Below are positions 1 to 6,615 of a stretch of 14,784 nt of DNA, in pieces (within the stretch, counting starts at the first letter, position 1; each line of letters opens with the position of its first letter). The DNA is from UBA920 sp964424635. GTDB lineage: Bacteria; Patescibacteriota; Doudnabacteria; UBA920. Location of the stretch: contig CAYRJC010000023.1 in the NCBI GenBank assembly GCA_964424635.1, positions 1 to 14,784 of the forward strand. The letters run 5' to 3'. Made by a program: the position numbers and the translations under genes. The notes below the pieces were generated by a model that saw only the letters and a list, made by a program, of their open reading frames with translations, had not been told where the DNA came from and ran no database searches.

Positions 1-122
1 CTATCTAATAATTTTCCATTAGAATTTATTTCTTCATTCAAATCTAAACGCAATAAAACCCTCTTATTTAAAAGGAATTTTGGATTATTTTTCAGATTAA
101 CTTGTAAACTAGAAATTGACAA
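1..122 (-). CDS. pgk: Phosphoglycerate kinase, N-terminal fragment (runs off the left edge)
   Basis: Phosphoglycerate kinase makes ATP and 3-phosphoglycerate from 1,3-bisphosphoglycerate in the cytoplasm, the step after GAPDH. Only about 40 codons are present; the rest lies beyond base 1. The minus-strand frame reads NKRVLLRLDLNEE followed by NSNGKLLD, which matches the family's N-terminal KRVLVRVDFNVP...GKI block; the conserved Arg, Asp and Asn of that block are present. The frame is closed upstream by a TAA at 141-143 and contains no ATG. The best start is therefore TTG at 120-122, which places the motif at residues 20-27, as expected for the family; CTG at 93-95 is an alternative. No Shine-Dalgarno precedes either. 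The gene follows gap after about 190 nt, and that gap holds an oppositely oriented small transcription unit whose promoter overlaps these first codons. Identification rests on one short conserved block plus the gap neighbour. Confidence 0.8.
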   Translation of the reverse strand, partial: MSISSLQVNLKNNPKFLLNKRVLLRLDLNEEINSNGKLLD

Positions 123-144
123 ATTATTAAATTTATGGTTTTAT
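116..144 (+). promoter_or_regulatory. Promoter of the 27-codon plus-strand ORF
   Basis: A perfect -35 hexamer TTGACA (116-121) is followed after 17 nt by TTTTAT (139-144, 4 of 6 matches to TATAAT). TG at 136-137 gives an extended -10 (TGnTTTTAT). Transcription would start near 150-151, about 28 nt before the ATG at 179. The -35 lies over the putative pgk start codon on the other strand, so the two genes would compete for this DNA. Confidence 0.55.
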
Positions 145-161
145 TAAAAGGTAAAAATTCT

Positions 162-169
162 AGGAGGAG
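162..169 (+). promoter_or_regulatory. Strong Shine-Dalgarno site for the 27-codon ORF
   Basis: AGGAGGAG lies with its GGAGG core (163-167) 11 nt before the ATG at 179. Most genes in this window have weak or no recognisable Shine-Dalgarno, so this match stands out and supports translation of the small ORF. Confidence 0.6.
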
Positions 170-178
170 AATAAGTAA

Positions 179-262
179 ATGAGAAGTGAAACAAAAATAC
201 TTATACTAGCCAATATTATTGGTTTATTAATTCTAGTAATAGGGTTAAATTTATGTCCTTAG
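179..262 (+). CDS. Predicted 27-residue single-helix membrane microprotein
   Basis: The ORF is ATG at 179 to TAG at 260-262, 27 residues. A short polar, charged start (MRSETK) is followed by a continuous hydrophobic stretch, about residues 7-25, rich in Ile and Leu and long enough for one membrane helix; it ends LCP. I recognise no family. Support for it being real comes from context rather than homology: a consensus -35 with extended -10 upstream, an ideal Shine-Dalgarno 11 nt before the ATG, and a hairpin plus T-tract about 18 nt after the stop. It is the only plus-strand gene in the window and lies between the convergent 3' end of gap and the divergent 5' end of pgk. Codons are AT-rich like the neighbours. 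It could be a small membrane regulator or a toxin-like peptide, or the transcript could be an sRNA with an incidental ORF. The sequence does not decide between these. Confidence 0.5.
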   Translation: MRSETKILILANIIGLLILVIGLNLCP

Positions 263-279
263 TTTTATTCCTCATTCCG

Positions 280-306
280 CCGAACAAAAAATATGTTCGG
301 TTTTTA
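280..306 (+). terminator. Intrinsic terminator of the plus-strand small transcript
   Basis: A 7-bp stem, CCGAACA (280-286) pairing with TGTTCGG (294-300), encloses a 7-nt A-rich loop and is followed at once by TTTTTATTTTT (301-311). The T-tract lies only on the plus-strand side; read on the minus strand no T-run follows the stem, so it is not a good terminator for gap. It begins 18 nt after the stop of the 27-codon ORF and ends at the 3' end of gap. Confidence 0.8.
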
Positions 307-312
307 TTTTTC

Positions 313-1344
313 CTATTTTATTGTTCTGCCTACTAAAATTACCTGTTCAACTAAACGATTAGAATATCCAAACTCATTATCATACCAAGCAATCACCTTA
401 ACAAAGTTTCCATCTACAACTTTTGTTAATGCCAAATCAACAACAGCCGAAGCCGGGTTTCCAACAATATCAGAAGAAACAATTGGTTCATTAGTTACAA
501 CAAGCTTATCCTTATAAATAGGATTGGTACTGGCTTCGATAAAAGCTTGGTTAACCTCTTCAATAGTTACATCTTTTTTCAAAAGCATTGTAAAATCCGT
601 TAAACTACCAACTGGAGTCGGTACTCTAATTGCCATACCATCGAATAGACCCTTAAGATCCGGAATTGTTTCTGTGGCAGAAATCGCTGCGCCAGTTGTA
701 GTAGGTACAATATTTACCGCAGCTGCACGGGCGCGGCGCAAATCACCAGAGTGTTCTCCAGGAGGTGGTGCATCAACTAAATTTTGTTCTGCCGTATAAC
801 TATGAATTGTTGTCATCATGGCTTTTTCTATACCAAACTTTGCATGCATCACACTCGCTATCGGTGCAATACAATTTGTAGTACATGATGCATTGCTGAT
901 AATCGCTTCGTCACTATACTGATCTTCGTTCACCCCTAGGACATAAGTTTTAGTCATTCCTTCATCTTTAGCCGGAGCAGAAATAATTACCCTCTTAGCA
1001 CCAGCCGATAAATGACCTTGCGCTTTTTCTCCACTAGTAAATCTCCCGGTGCTTTCTATAACTACATCCACACCCAAATTACTCCACGGAAGCATACTAG
1101 GATCTTTTTCTGCGATAACCAAATAAGATTTACCATCTACAATGATATGATTTTCATCAGAATCAATATCGTGTTTATAAACCCCATAGTTGCTATCATA
1201 TTTTAAAAGATGGGCCAGAGCTGCTGGACTACTAAGATCATTGATAGCCATAATTTCAATTTCCGGTTTTTCTAATGCAATCTTAAAAGCCTGACGCCCG
1301 ATTCTTCCAAATCCATTAATTCCAATTTTAATTTTATTTTCCAT
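313..1344 (-). CDS. gap: Glyceraldehyde-3-phosphate dehydrogenase
   Basis: This cytoplasmic enzyme oxidises glyceraldehyde 3-phosphate to 1,3-bisphosphoglycerate with a pyridine nucleotide. The full-length 343-residue protein starts with the Rossmann motif INGFGRIGR (residues 9-17) and has Asp36 after the second strand, the residue usually linked to NAD+ rather than NADP+ use. The catalytic motif SNASCTTNC (150-158) gives the nucleophile Cys154, and His181 in the TTIHSYT segment is its partner. The catalytic domain is typical through DLRRARAAAVNIVPTTTGAA and the closing WYDNEFGYS. The ATG at 1344 is chosen because the Rossmann strand starts directly after it; a weak AAAGAAAA precedes it. It lies 44 nt after the 77-residue membrane protein and upstream of pgk, its metabolic successor. 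No residue is out of place. Confidence 0.97.
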   Translation of the reverse strand: MENKIKIGINGFGRIGRQAFKIALEKPEIEIMAINDLSSPAALAHLLKYDSNYGVYKHDIDSDENHIIVDGKSYLVIAEKDPSMLPWSNLGVDVVIESTGRFTSGEKAQGHLSAGAKRVIISAPAKDEGMTKTYVLGVNEDQYSDEAIISNASCTTNCIAPIASVMHAKFGIEKAMMTTIHSYTAEQNLVDAPPPGEHSGDLRRARAAAVNIVPTTTGAAISATETIPDLKGLFDGMAIRVPTPVGSLTDFTMLLKKDVTIEEVNQAFIEASTNPIYKDKLVVTNEPIVSSDIVGNPASAVVDLALTKVVDGNFVKVIAWYDNEFGYSNRLVEQVILVGRTIK

Positions 1345-1388
1345 TTATTTTCTTTGATTTAATTTTATTTTTTGTATCAATTTACAAG

Positions 1389-1622
1389 CTATCTAACAGT
1401 AGGCGATGAATCAAAAGTTTCAATTTGATAGTTGTTAGATTTTAATAAATAGGTTTCTGGTAATTGATGAGAGTATGTATCAAATTCTACATATTCTGTA
1501 GTCAAAAACAACTGAGACTTCCAATATAATATTAAACCCAACGCTAAAATTCCTAAAAAAATATAAGTCAAAAATCTTAGTCTGATATTTTTATCGGATA
1601 ACCCGCTACCTACTATTGCCAT
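1389..1622 (-). CDS. Small one-helix membrane protein of unknown function
   Basis: This 77-residue protein is not one I recognise. It has a short, mildly basic N-terminus (MAIVGSGLSDKNIRLR), one hydrophobic helix at about residues 17-34 (FLTYIFLGILALGLILYW), and a polar, tyrosine-rich tail of about 40 residues that would lie outside the membrane if the positive-inside rule holds. Its ATG (1620-1622) directly abuts the TAA of the aldolase gene, so it is probably translated by coupling; no clear Shine-Dalgarno is visible. It separates aldolase from gap in the glycolytic run. The coupling and co-orientation argue that it is a real gene, but the sequence does not connect it to sugar metabolism. 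Confidence 0.7.
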   Translation of the reverse strand: MAIVGSGLSDKNIRLRFLTYIFLGILALGLILYWKSQLFLTTEYVEFDTYSHQLPETYLLKSNNYQIETFDSSPTVR

Positions 1623-2489
1623 TTAATTAATCTGGTTAATTGTTCTAAATACTAATAACTTTTTCTTCGCAGCTTCTTTTACTCCTTCAATTGCAGGGGT
1701 CAAAAATTTTCTGGGATCAACTTCATCCGGATGTTCTTGTAAAGATTGGCGTAAGTTTTTAGTAAAACCCACTCTTAATTCGGTGTCGATATTAATGATA
1801 CTAATCCCTGCTTCTATAGCTTTATCAATGACATCATCAGCAACCCCGCTTGCTCCATGCAGAACTAGAGGAACAGAAACTAAATCTGACACTTTTTTAA
1901 TCCTATCAATATCAACATGAGCCTCAGCTTTTCCACTCATTTTAATAATACCGTGAATTGTACCAAAAGAACAAGCCAAACTGTCTACCTTTGTTGACTC
2001 CCAAAAACTTTTTGCCTCTTCAGGTTCTGTAAGCAAACTTTCGCTTTCCGAAACAGACACCCAATCCTCACTACCGCGAATACGACCCACTTCTCCTTGG
2101 ACCCATGCGCCTTCTTTATGAGCAAACTCAACCATCTCTTTAGTATCTTTTATATTTTGGTCAATCGGCAAAGAAGAATGATCAATCATAACAGAAGAAT
2201 AACCCAACTCTATACCCCGCTTTAGTTGTTCAACATCCTTACCATGATCCATATGCAATGCGATCGGAACACTAGCCTTCATAGCCAAACTAGCAACCAT
2301 CTCAAACATAGTTTCTAATCCCGCATATTTAATCGCTCCTTCACTGGTTTCTATAATAATTGGAGTATTAAGTTCTTCTGCTGCTTCTATAATACCGCGA
2401 GTAATTTCTAGATTCATAGTATTAAAAGCTGGATAAGCAAATTTACCCCTAACCTCTTTAGCAAATAATTCTTTAATATGTACCAACAT
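1623..2489 (-). CDS. fba: Class II (zinc) fructose-bisphosphate aldolase
   Basis: The enzyme reversibly cleaves fructose 1,6-bisphosphate to dihydroxyacetone phosphate and glyceraldehyde 3-phosphate; class II aldolases can also act on sedoheptulose 1,7-bisphosphate. The 288-residue TIM barrel carries ALHMDHG with catalytic Asp81 and zinc ligand His82, the GEVGRIRGSED block (132-142), zinc ligands His179 (FGTIHG) and His211 (LHGASG), and Asn233 in INIDTELR. The GatY/KbaY tagatose-bisphosphate aldolases share this fold and most of these residues, so substrate choice is less certain than family; the neighbouring tpiA and gap favour the fructose enzyme. A good Shine-Dalgarno (AAAGGAGAAG, 2496-2505) overlaps the end of the PfkB kinase gene, which stops 2 nt before this start. 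Confidence 0.94.
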   Translation of the reverse strand: MLVHIKELFAKEVRGKFAYPAFNTMNLEITRGIIEAAEELNTPIIIETSEGAIKYAGLETMFEMVASLAMKASVPIALHMDHGKDVEQLKRGIELGYSSVMIDHSSLPIDQNIKDTKEMVEFAHKEGAWVQGEVGRIRGSEDWVSVSESESLLTEPEEAKSFWESTKVDSLACSFGTIHGIIKMSGKAEAHVDIDRIKKVSDLVSVPLVLHGASGVADDVIDKAIEAGISIINIDTELRVGFTKNLRQSLQEHPDEVDPRKFLTPAIEGVKEAAKKKLLVFRTINQIN

Positions 2490-2491
2490 GA

Positions 2492-3550
2492 CTAACTTCT
2501 CCTTTTCTTAACAGACTTAGTATCTACCATTTTATTCATATGCCCAATCATAGCAGCCACTTTAGATTTAGTTTTTTCATCAATTAAATCAATAACTTTA
2601 AAATTTTTATTTTTAGATAGTAAAGCCAATAACTGTTTCTGAGTTAACAATCCTTCCTGAGGACCAATTTTCTGGACTACACTCCCAGCATTAATAGGAC
2701 CCCACTGTAAAGCTTCTTTATTTGATTTTCCATAAGCTAAAGCAGCAACGTACGCAGTAGTAAACCCATCACCAGCCCCAGTCGCTTCAATTCGCGGTCC
2801 AGGAAACTCTGGGATGTAATAATAACCTTCTTTACTATAAGTATAGGCTCCGTTAGTTCCATCTGTAATAACTACAATTTTTGGTCCGAGCTTTTGAAGT
2901 TTCTTTGCTAATAACTCTATGTCTTCGCTATTTCCTACCCAGCCCTGAGCCTCTTCCTTGTTAACAGATAAGACTTCGGTTCTTTCTAACATTAACTTAT
3001 TAAATTTCGGTCCTTTTCTTAATTGAAAAGTTCCAGGATTAAAAGCTAGCTTGGCTTTATTTTTATCCAAATATTTAGCTAAGTCATGATAAATTTTTTC
3101 AAATCCCACCCCCAAGCTAGTTAAATAAACCCAACCAGCTGGCGCCAATTTTGGAAGCTTGTACTTACGATGCTCGTGATATACAAAAATAGTTCGCTCA
3201 CCTTTATGACTCAAAACAGTTGATGCGTTTGTAGGATGTTTATCATCAATTACAATATAATCGGTCGATACTCGTTCTTTTTTCATCTTATGAGTAATTT
3301 CACGCCCCCCTGCATCATGAGCCAGTACCGTATAAAAGGCTGTTTTCAAACCTAAACGACTACTACCTACAGCATTATTTGCGGCATTTCCGGCAACTGT
3401 TCGGTAAAAATTTTGAACTGGTAATTTATCACCCCAATTAATAATAGCCTTTAGTTGTCCATTAATTTTTTTCACCTCAACATCATCAACTAATAAAAAT
3501 GTGTCGATAGTAGGATCACCGATAGAGATTAAATCAAATTTTGTTTTCAT
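2492..3550 (-). CDS. PfkB-family (ribokinase-like) sugar or sugar-phosphate kinase
   Basis: This 352-residue cytoplasmic kinase transfers a phosphate from ATP to a sugar hydroxyl. The N-terminal PfkB signature is TVAGNAANNAVGSSRLG (51-67), and the C-terminal signature ATGAGDGF (256-263) holds the anion hole GAGD with catalytic base Asp261; VVITDGTNGAY (226-236) is the usual strand before it. At 352 residues it is longer than most family members (about 300), partly through a basic, lysine-rich tail. The substrate cannot be read from sequence: the family includes ribokinase, fructokinase, 1-phosphofructokinase and minor 6-phosphofructokinase. Its ATG overlaps the transketolase C-subunit stop (ATGA) and aldolase follows after 2 nt, so its product may feed aldolase. 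An AAGGAAAT sequence serves as Shine-Dalgarno. Confidence 0.88.
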   Translation of the reverse strand: MKTKFDLISIGDPTIDTFLLVDDVEVKKINGQLKAIINWGDKLPVQNFYRTVAGNAANNAVGSSRLGLKTAFYTVLAHDAGGREITHKMKKERVSTDYIVIDDKHPTNASTVLSHKGERTIFVYHEHRKYKLPKLAPAGWVYLTSLGVGFEKIYHDLAKYLDKNKAKLAFNPGTFQLRKGPKFNKLMLERTEVLSVNKEEAQGWVGNSEDIELLAKKLQKLGPKIVVITDGTNGAYTYSKEGYYYIPEFPGPRIEATGAGDGFTTAYVAALAYGKSNKEALQWGPINAGSVVQKIGPQEGLLTQKQLLALLSKNKNFKVIDLIDEKTKSKVAAMIGHMNKMVDTKSVKKRRS

Positions 3551-4563
3551 TTTATTTCCTTACTTTGTTTACGATCAATTACTTTTTTTATAGCTTTTTT
3601 AATTGTTTGCACACTCATTCCATACTTTTCAAATAACTGCTCTGGAGTACCGCTTTCGCTAAAACTATCGTTCATACCAATCATTTCTATTGGTACAGGA
3701 TATTGTTTGCTAAGTACCTCTGCTACACAACTTCCCAATCCACCAACGATCTGATGCTCTTCTATTGTTACGATGGCATTGGTTAGTTTGGCAGCCCATA
3801 CAACCAAATTTTTATCAATAGGTTTTATAGTATGGTTATTAATAACCATTACGCTGATATTTTCTTTTTCCAAATCTAGAGCTGCTCTTAACCCATTATA
3901 CAGAATTGGACCACAACCAATTATCGCTACATCTGATCCTTCTTTTAATATATTGGCCTTACCCAATTCAAATGGAGAATCTGGAGTTGTAATAAGAGGA
4001 GTTTTTTCACGAGTCAAACGAAGATAAGCTGGTCCATCAACATGACTAATCGCCACAGTAGCCTTGGCGGCTTCGATACTATCTATTGGCTGGACAACAG
4101 TGAGATTAGGCAGCACTCGAGTAATAGCAATATCTTCCAGAGCTTGATGAGTTGCCCCGTCCGGGCCAACAGAAACACCAGTATGAGCACCGACGATTTT
4201 TACATTAGCATTACTATAACAGACTGATACTCTAACCTGATCCCAATTTCGACCAGGACTAAAAGTAGCATAACTAGCTGCAAAAGGAATTTTACCAGCC
4301 AAAGCTAGTCCAGCTGCTACACCCATCATATTTTGTTCTGCTACACCGCACTCAACAAACCGTTCTGGAAATTTTTTTGCAAAATCCAAAACTCGAGTAC
4401 TTTCTGCCAAGTCTCCAGTTAAACCAACAATCCTATCATCATCGCCGGCTATTTTAACTAAAGCTTCACCAAAACCATCGCGAGTAGCTTTTTTTTCAAT
4501 AGTACTCTCGTCTATTACAGTATTAGTAATTTTAGGATTTAATTTTTGATCTTTGTTTAACAT
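3547..4563 (-). CDS. tktB: Transketolase, C-terminal subunit
   Basis: This is the second half of a split transketolase, which moves two-carbon units between sugar phosphates using thiamine diphosphate. The 338-residue chain has the pyrimidine-binding domain, with GDLAEST (50-56) and ECGVAEQNM (71-79); Glu76 is the expected glutamate that activates the cofactor. GPDGATHQ (133-140) is the conserved substrate-region block. The C-terminal domain (about 200-338) carries EEHQIVGGLG. About 28 N-terminal residues precede the domain and are polar. The gene follows the N subunit after 29 nt and overlaps the PfkB kinase by 4 nt. Related E1 and DXP-synthase subunits share these motifs, but the pairing with rpe and rpiB fits transketolase. 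The tktB symbol here means subunit B, not the E. coli isozyme. Confidence 0.92.
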   Translation of the reverse strand: MLNKDQKLNPKITNTVIDESTIEKKATRDGFGEALVKIAGDDDRIVGLTGDLAESTRVLDFAKKFPERFVECGVAEQNMMGVAAGLALAGKIPFAASYATFSPGRNWDQVRVSVCYSNANVKIVGAHTGVSVGPDGATHQALEDIAITRVLPNLTVVQPIDSIEAAKATVAISHVDGPAYLRLTREKTPLITTPDSPFELGKANILKEGSDVAIIGCGPILYNGLRAALDLEKENISVMVINNHTIKPIDKNLVVWAAKLTNAIVTIEEHQIVGGLGSCVAEVLSKQYPVPIEMIGMNDSFSESGTPEQLFEKYGMSVQTIKKAIKKVIDRKQSKEIK

Positions 4564-4592
4564 TTATTTTGACTGTCTTGAAATATAAAAAA

Positions 4593-5474
4593 CTACTCAT
4601 GCTCACTTTTGATTTTTCCTTGAAGGGTTCGCAACTCTTGCAGAGCTACTTTGGCTTGATCGTTTTTTGCTGGCGATCCAGGAATATCTGAAACCCCCGG
4701 AGGAGAGCCATGCCATAAATACTGTCCTTCCATAAAATCTACTCCTTTCCCAGGAATAGTATGAGCAATTATTACAGTGGGTTTTTCAAAAATAGTTTCT
4801 GCTTCTCTATAAGCATTTATAATAGAAGAAATATTATGCCCATCTACTTCTAAAACATGCCAATTAAAAGCTTCATACTTAGTTCTAAGATTATCAAGAG
4901 GCATAACATCTTCAGTATGTCCATCAATCTGAATATTGTTTCTATCTATAATTGCAGTAAGATTATGTAGTCTTTCTTTTCCTGCTAACATTACTGCTTC
5001 CCAGACTTGCCCTTCATTTTGTTCACCATCTGACATCACCAAATAAACCCGATTCTTTTTATTATTCATTCGCATCGCCAAAGCAACACCAACAGCTTGA
5101 GAAGCCCCCTGGGCCAAAGGTCCGCTAGTAGTTTCAATACCAGGCAAAGACAAGTTATGAGGATGACCCTGCAAACGAGTTCCTAATTTACGCAGTGTTT
5201 TAAGTTCACTGACAGGAAAATAACCCCGTTCTGCCATAGTAGCGTACAACACAGGACAAATATGACCACAAGAAAGAACCAACCAATCACGCTCTTCCCA
5301 ATCGGGTTTATGAGGGTCTAGATTCATCACTTCAAAATACAAAGCAGTAAATACATCAGCCATCCCCAAAGGACCAGCGCTATGACCAGACCCAGCTTGG
5401 ACCAACATTTGTATAATATTTTGCCTAATATTGTTGGCTACTAATTTTAATTCTACTGAAGATAACTTTGGCAT
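4593..5474 (-). CDS. tktA: Transketolase, N-terminal (thiamine diphosphate-binding) subunit
   Basis: This 293-residue chain is the pyrophosphate-binding half of the split transketolase. GSGHSAGPLGMAD (28-40) with His31, the conserved SCGH (68-71) and GHP (103-105) histidines, and TTSGPLAQG (115-123) are all present. The magnesium and diphosphate motif appears as SDGEQNEG (148-155) with Asp149, ending at DRNN (177-180); the usual first Gly of GDG is Ser148, a mild change. The start overlaps the rpe stop by one base (TAATG), implying coupled translation, and the C subunit follows after 29 nt. Both subunits are intact, so an active heteromeric enzyme is expected. The tktA symbol denotes the N subunit. 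Confidence 0.93.
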   Translation of the reverse strand: MPKLSSVELKLVANNIRQNIIQMLVQAGSGHSAGPLGMADVFTALYFEVMNLDPHKPDWEERDWLVLSCGHICPVLYATMAERGYFPVSELKTLRKLGTRLQGHPHNLSLPGIETTSGPLAQGASQAVGVALAMRMNNKKNRVYLVMSDGEQNEGQVWEAVMLAGKERLHNLTAIIDRNNIQIDGHTEDVMPLDNLRTKYEAFNWHVLEVDGHNISSIINAYREAETIFEKPTVIIAHTIPGKGVDFMEGQYLWHGSPPGVSDIPGSPAKNDQAKVALQELRTLQGKIKSEHE

Positions 5475-6127
5475 TACTTAAGAGATTCTAATAATAATTG
5501 ATAATTTGTTTTGATGTCACCTTTGAGCAAACTGGAACCCACTACACAATTTGTTGCCCCAGCATCTATTAGCTGGGCAATATTTTTAATATTCACCCCT
5601 CCGTCAACTTCGATATTAGCACCAGGTGCCAAATCTCGCAGCTCTATCAATCTACTTATCGAATCAGACAACATTTTTTGCCCCTGCTTTCCAGGATTAA
5701 CAGTGACTAAAGTAAAATCATTTATTGTATCAACATGATAACGAATTACAGAAACTTGACTAGTTGGAGAAATAGCAACAGCTGGAGTCATCTTTAGTTT
5801 TCTAATCTCTTCTAAGGCAGCTTCTAAATCTAACTCGCTTTTGAAAGATTCATAATGTACGATTATTTTTTTAAAACCGCATTTTTGATATAGAGAAAAT
5901 TCTTTTGGGGAATCGATCATTAAATGAGCCTCAAACTCGATTTTATTTGAATGTTTTACTAACTGTTTTAATTGAATAATATTTTCTATTGATAAACTTT
6001 TTGTTGGTACAAACTCTCCATCAGCAAAATCAATTTGAATACTATTCAAATTTTTTAAAGTCAGTATTGACTTTAGGGTTTCTTTAAATTTTTCGGGTTT
6101 ATTTTCTAGAATCGCTGGCGTTATCAT
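5474..6127 (-). CDS. rpe: Ribulose-phosphate 3-epimerase, divergent
   Basis: The enzyme interconverts ribulose 5-phosphate and xylulose 5-phosphate in the pentose-phosphate pathway, using a metal bound by two His and two Asp. This 217-residue TIM barrel keeps IDFADGEFVP (32-41) with Asp33, AHLMI (67-71) with His68, TVNPG (142-146) and the VDGGV loop (174-178) with Asp175. The first metal-ligand His, which normally precedes the Asp as HxD, is replaced by Gln31 (QID). The N-terminal PSILSAD block is reduced to TPAILEN, and the phosphate loop reads PGKQGQ instead of PGFGGQ. So the fold is clear but the active site is unusual. It sits between rpiB and tktA, where an epimerase is expected, and shares a base with the tktA start. 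A less active or differently metallated enzyme is possible. Confidence 0.85.
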   Translation of the reverse strand: MITPAILENKPEKFKETLKSILTLKNLNSIQIDFADGEFVPTKSLSIENIIQLKQLVKHSNKIEFEAHLMIDSPKEFSLYQKCGFKKIIVHYESFKSELDLEAALEEIRKLKMTPAVAISPTSQVSVIRYHVDTINDFTLVTVNPGKQGQKMLSDSISRLIELRDLAPGANIEVDGGVNIKNIAQLIDAGATNCVVGSSLLKGDIKTNYQLLLESLK

Positions 6128-6165
6128 ACAATTAACTCTTTTTTTAATCTTTACTCTAAAATATA

Positions 6166-6612
6166 CTAATTAATTTCTAAAGCACTAATCTTTTTTACTC
6201 TTCTCATATGTCTACTGTCTGTAGAAAATTCTGTTTCTAGCCATGCGTCCAAAATATTTTCTGCTGCGTGAGGGCTAATATAATCACTAGGCAAACATAA
6301 CACATTAGTCATGTCATCATTTCTACTCATTTTTGCCTCAGCTGTATTCCACACCAAAGCCGCTCTAACTCCTTTGAATTTATTAGCAACAATACACACT
6401 CCTTGCCCACTTCGACAAATTAATATACCTAAATTACCAACTGGATTATTAGAAACTTGCTTAGCTACCTTAGCAGCGTAATCAGGATAATCATCATCCT
6501 TTTTGATTTTTAAAGCACCTAGGTCTTTAAAATCTCGATTTTCTTTGATCAAAAACTTTTTTAAATGCTCTTTTAATTTATATCCACCGTGATCGGCTCC
6601 AATATATATCAT
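6166..6612 (-). CDS. rpiB: Ribose-5-phosphate isomerase B (RpiB/LacAB family)
   Basis: The enzyme interconverts ribose 5-phosphate and ribulose 5-phosphate. The 148-residue protein has the usual length and fold marks: IGADHGG (4-10) with Asp7 and His8, DYPDYA (41-46), the catalytic cysteine Cys66 in LICRSGQG, ANKFKGVRAAL (76-86), NVLCLP (103-108) and the closing SRHMRRV (133-139). Two positions differ from textbook sequences: CGTG is CRSG, and the usual RxHNDANVL block reads SRNDDMTNVL, so the histidine often implicated in ring opening appears to be Asp99. Such variation occurs among LacAB-type isomerases, so a related aldose-ketose isomerase is an alternative. It lies 3 nt after tpiA and 38 nt before rpe. 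Confidence 0.9.
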   Translation of the reverse strand: MIYIGADHGGYKLKEHLKKFLIKENRDFKDLGALKIKKDDDYPDYAAKVAKQVSNNPVGNLGILICRSGQGVCIVANKFKGVRAALVWNTAEAKMSRNDDMTNVLCLPSDYISPHAAENILDAWLETEFSTDSRHMRRVKKISALEIN

Positions 6613-6615
6613 AGA

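Noticed and set aside
1..147. Plus-strand open frame from base 1 to a TAA at 145-147, possible 3' end of a gene
   Set aside because: The translation is low in complexity and matches nothing I know, while the minus strand over the same bases encodes the recognisable pgk N-terminus.
280..300. Hairpin near 280-300 as a terminator for gap
   Set aside because: The T-tract follows the stem only on the plus strand. Read from gap, no T-run follows, so gap probably reads on into pgk.
293..517. Plus-strand ORFs overlapping gap (293-517, 524-799, 1012-1206)
   Set aside because: They are antisense shadows of the clear GAPDH coding frame and have no family-like features or Shine-Dalgarno sites. The same applies to plus-strand ORFs over transketolase, rpe, galT, the surface protein and dnaX.
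1345..1388. TTGATA-like sequence before gap as an internal promoter
   Set aside because: No acceptable -10 lies at the right spacing; the stretch is simply AT-rich.
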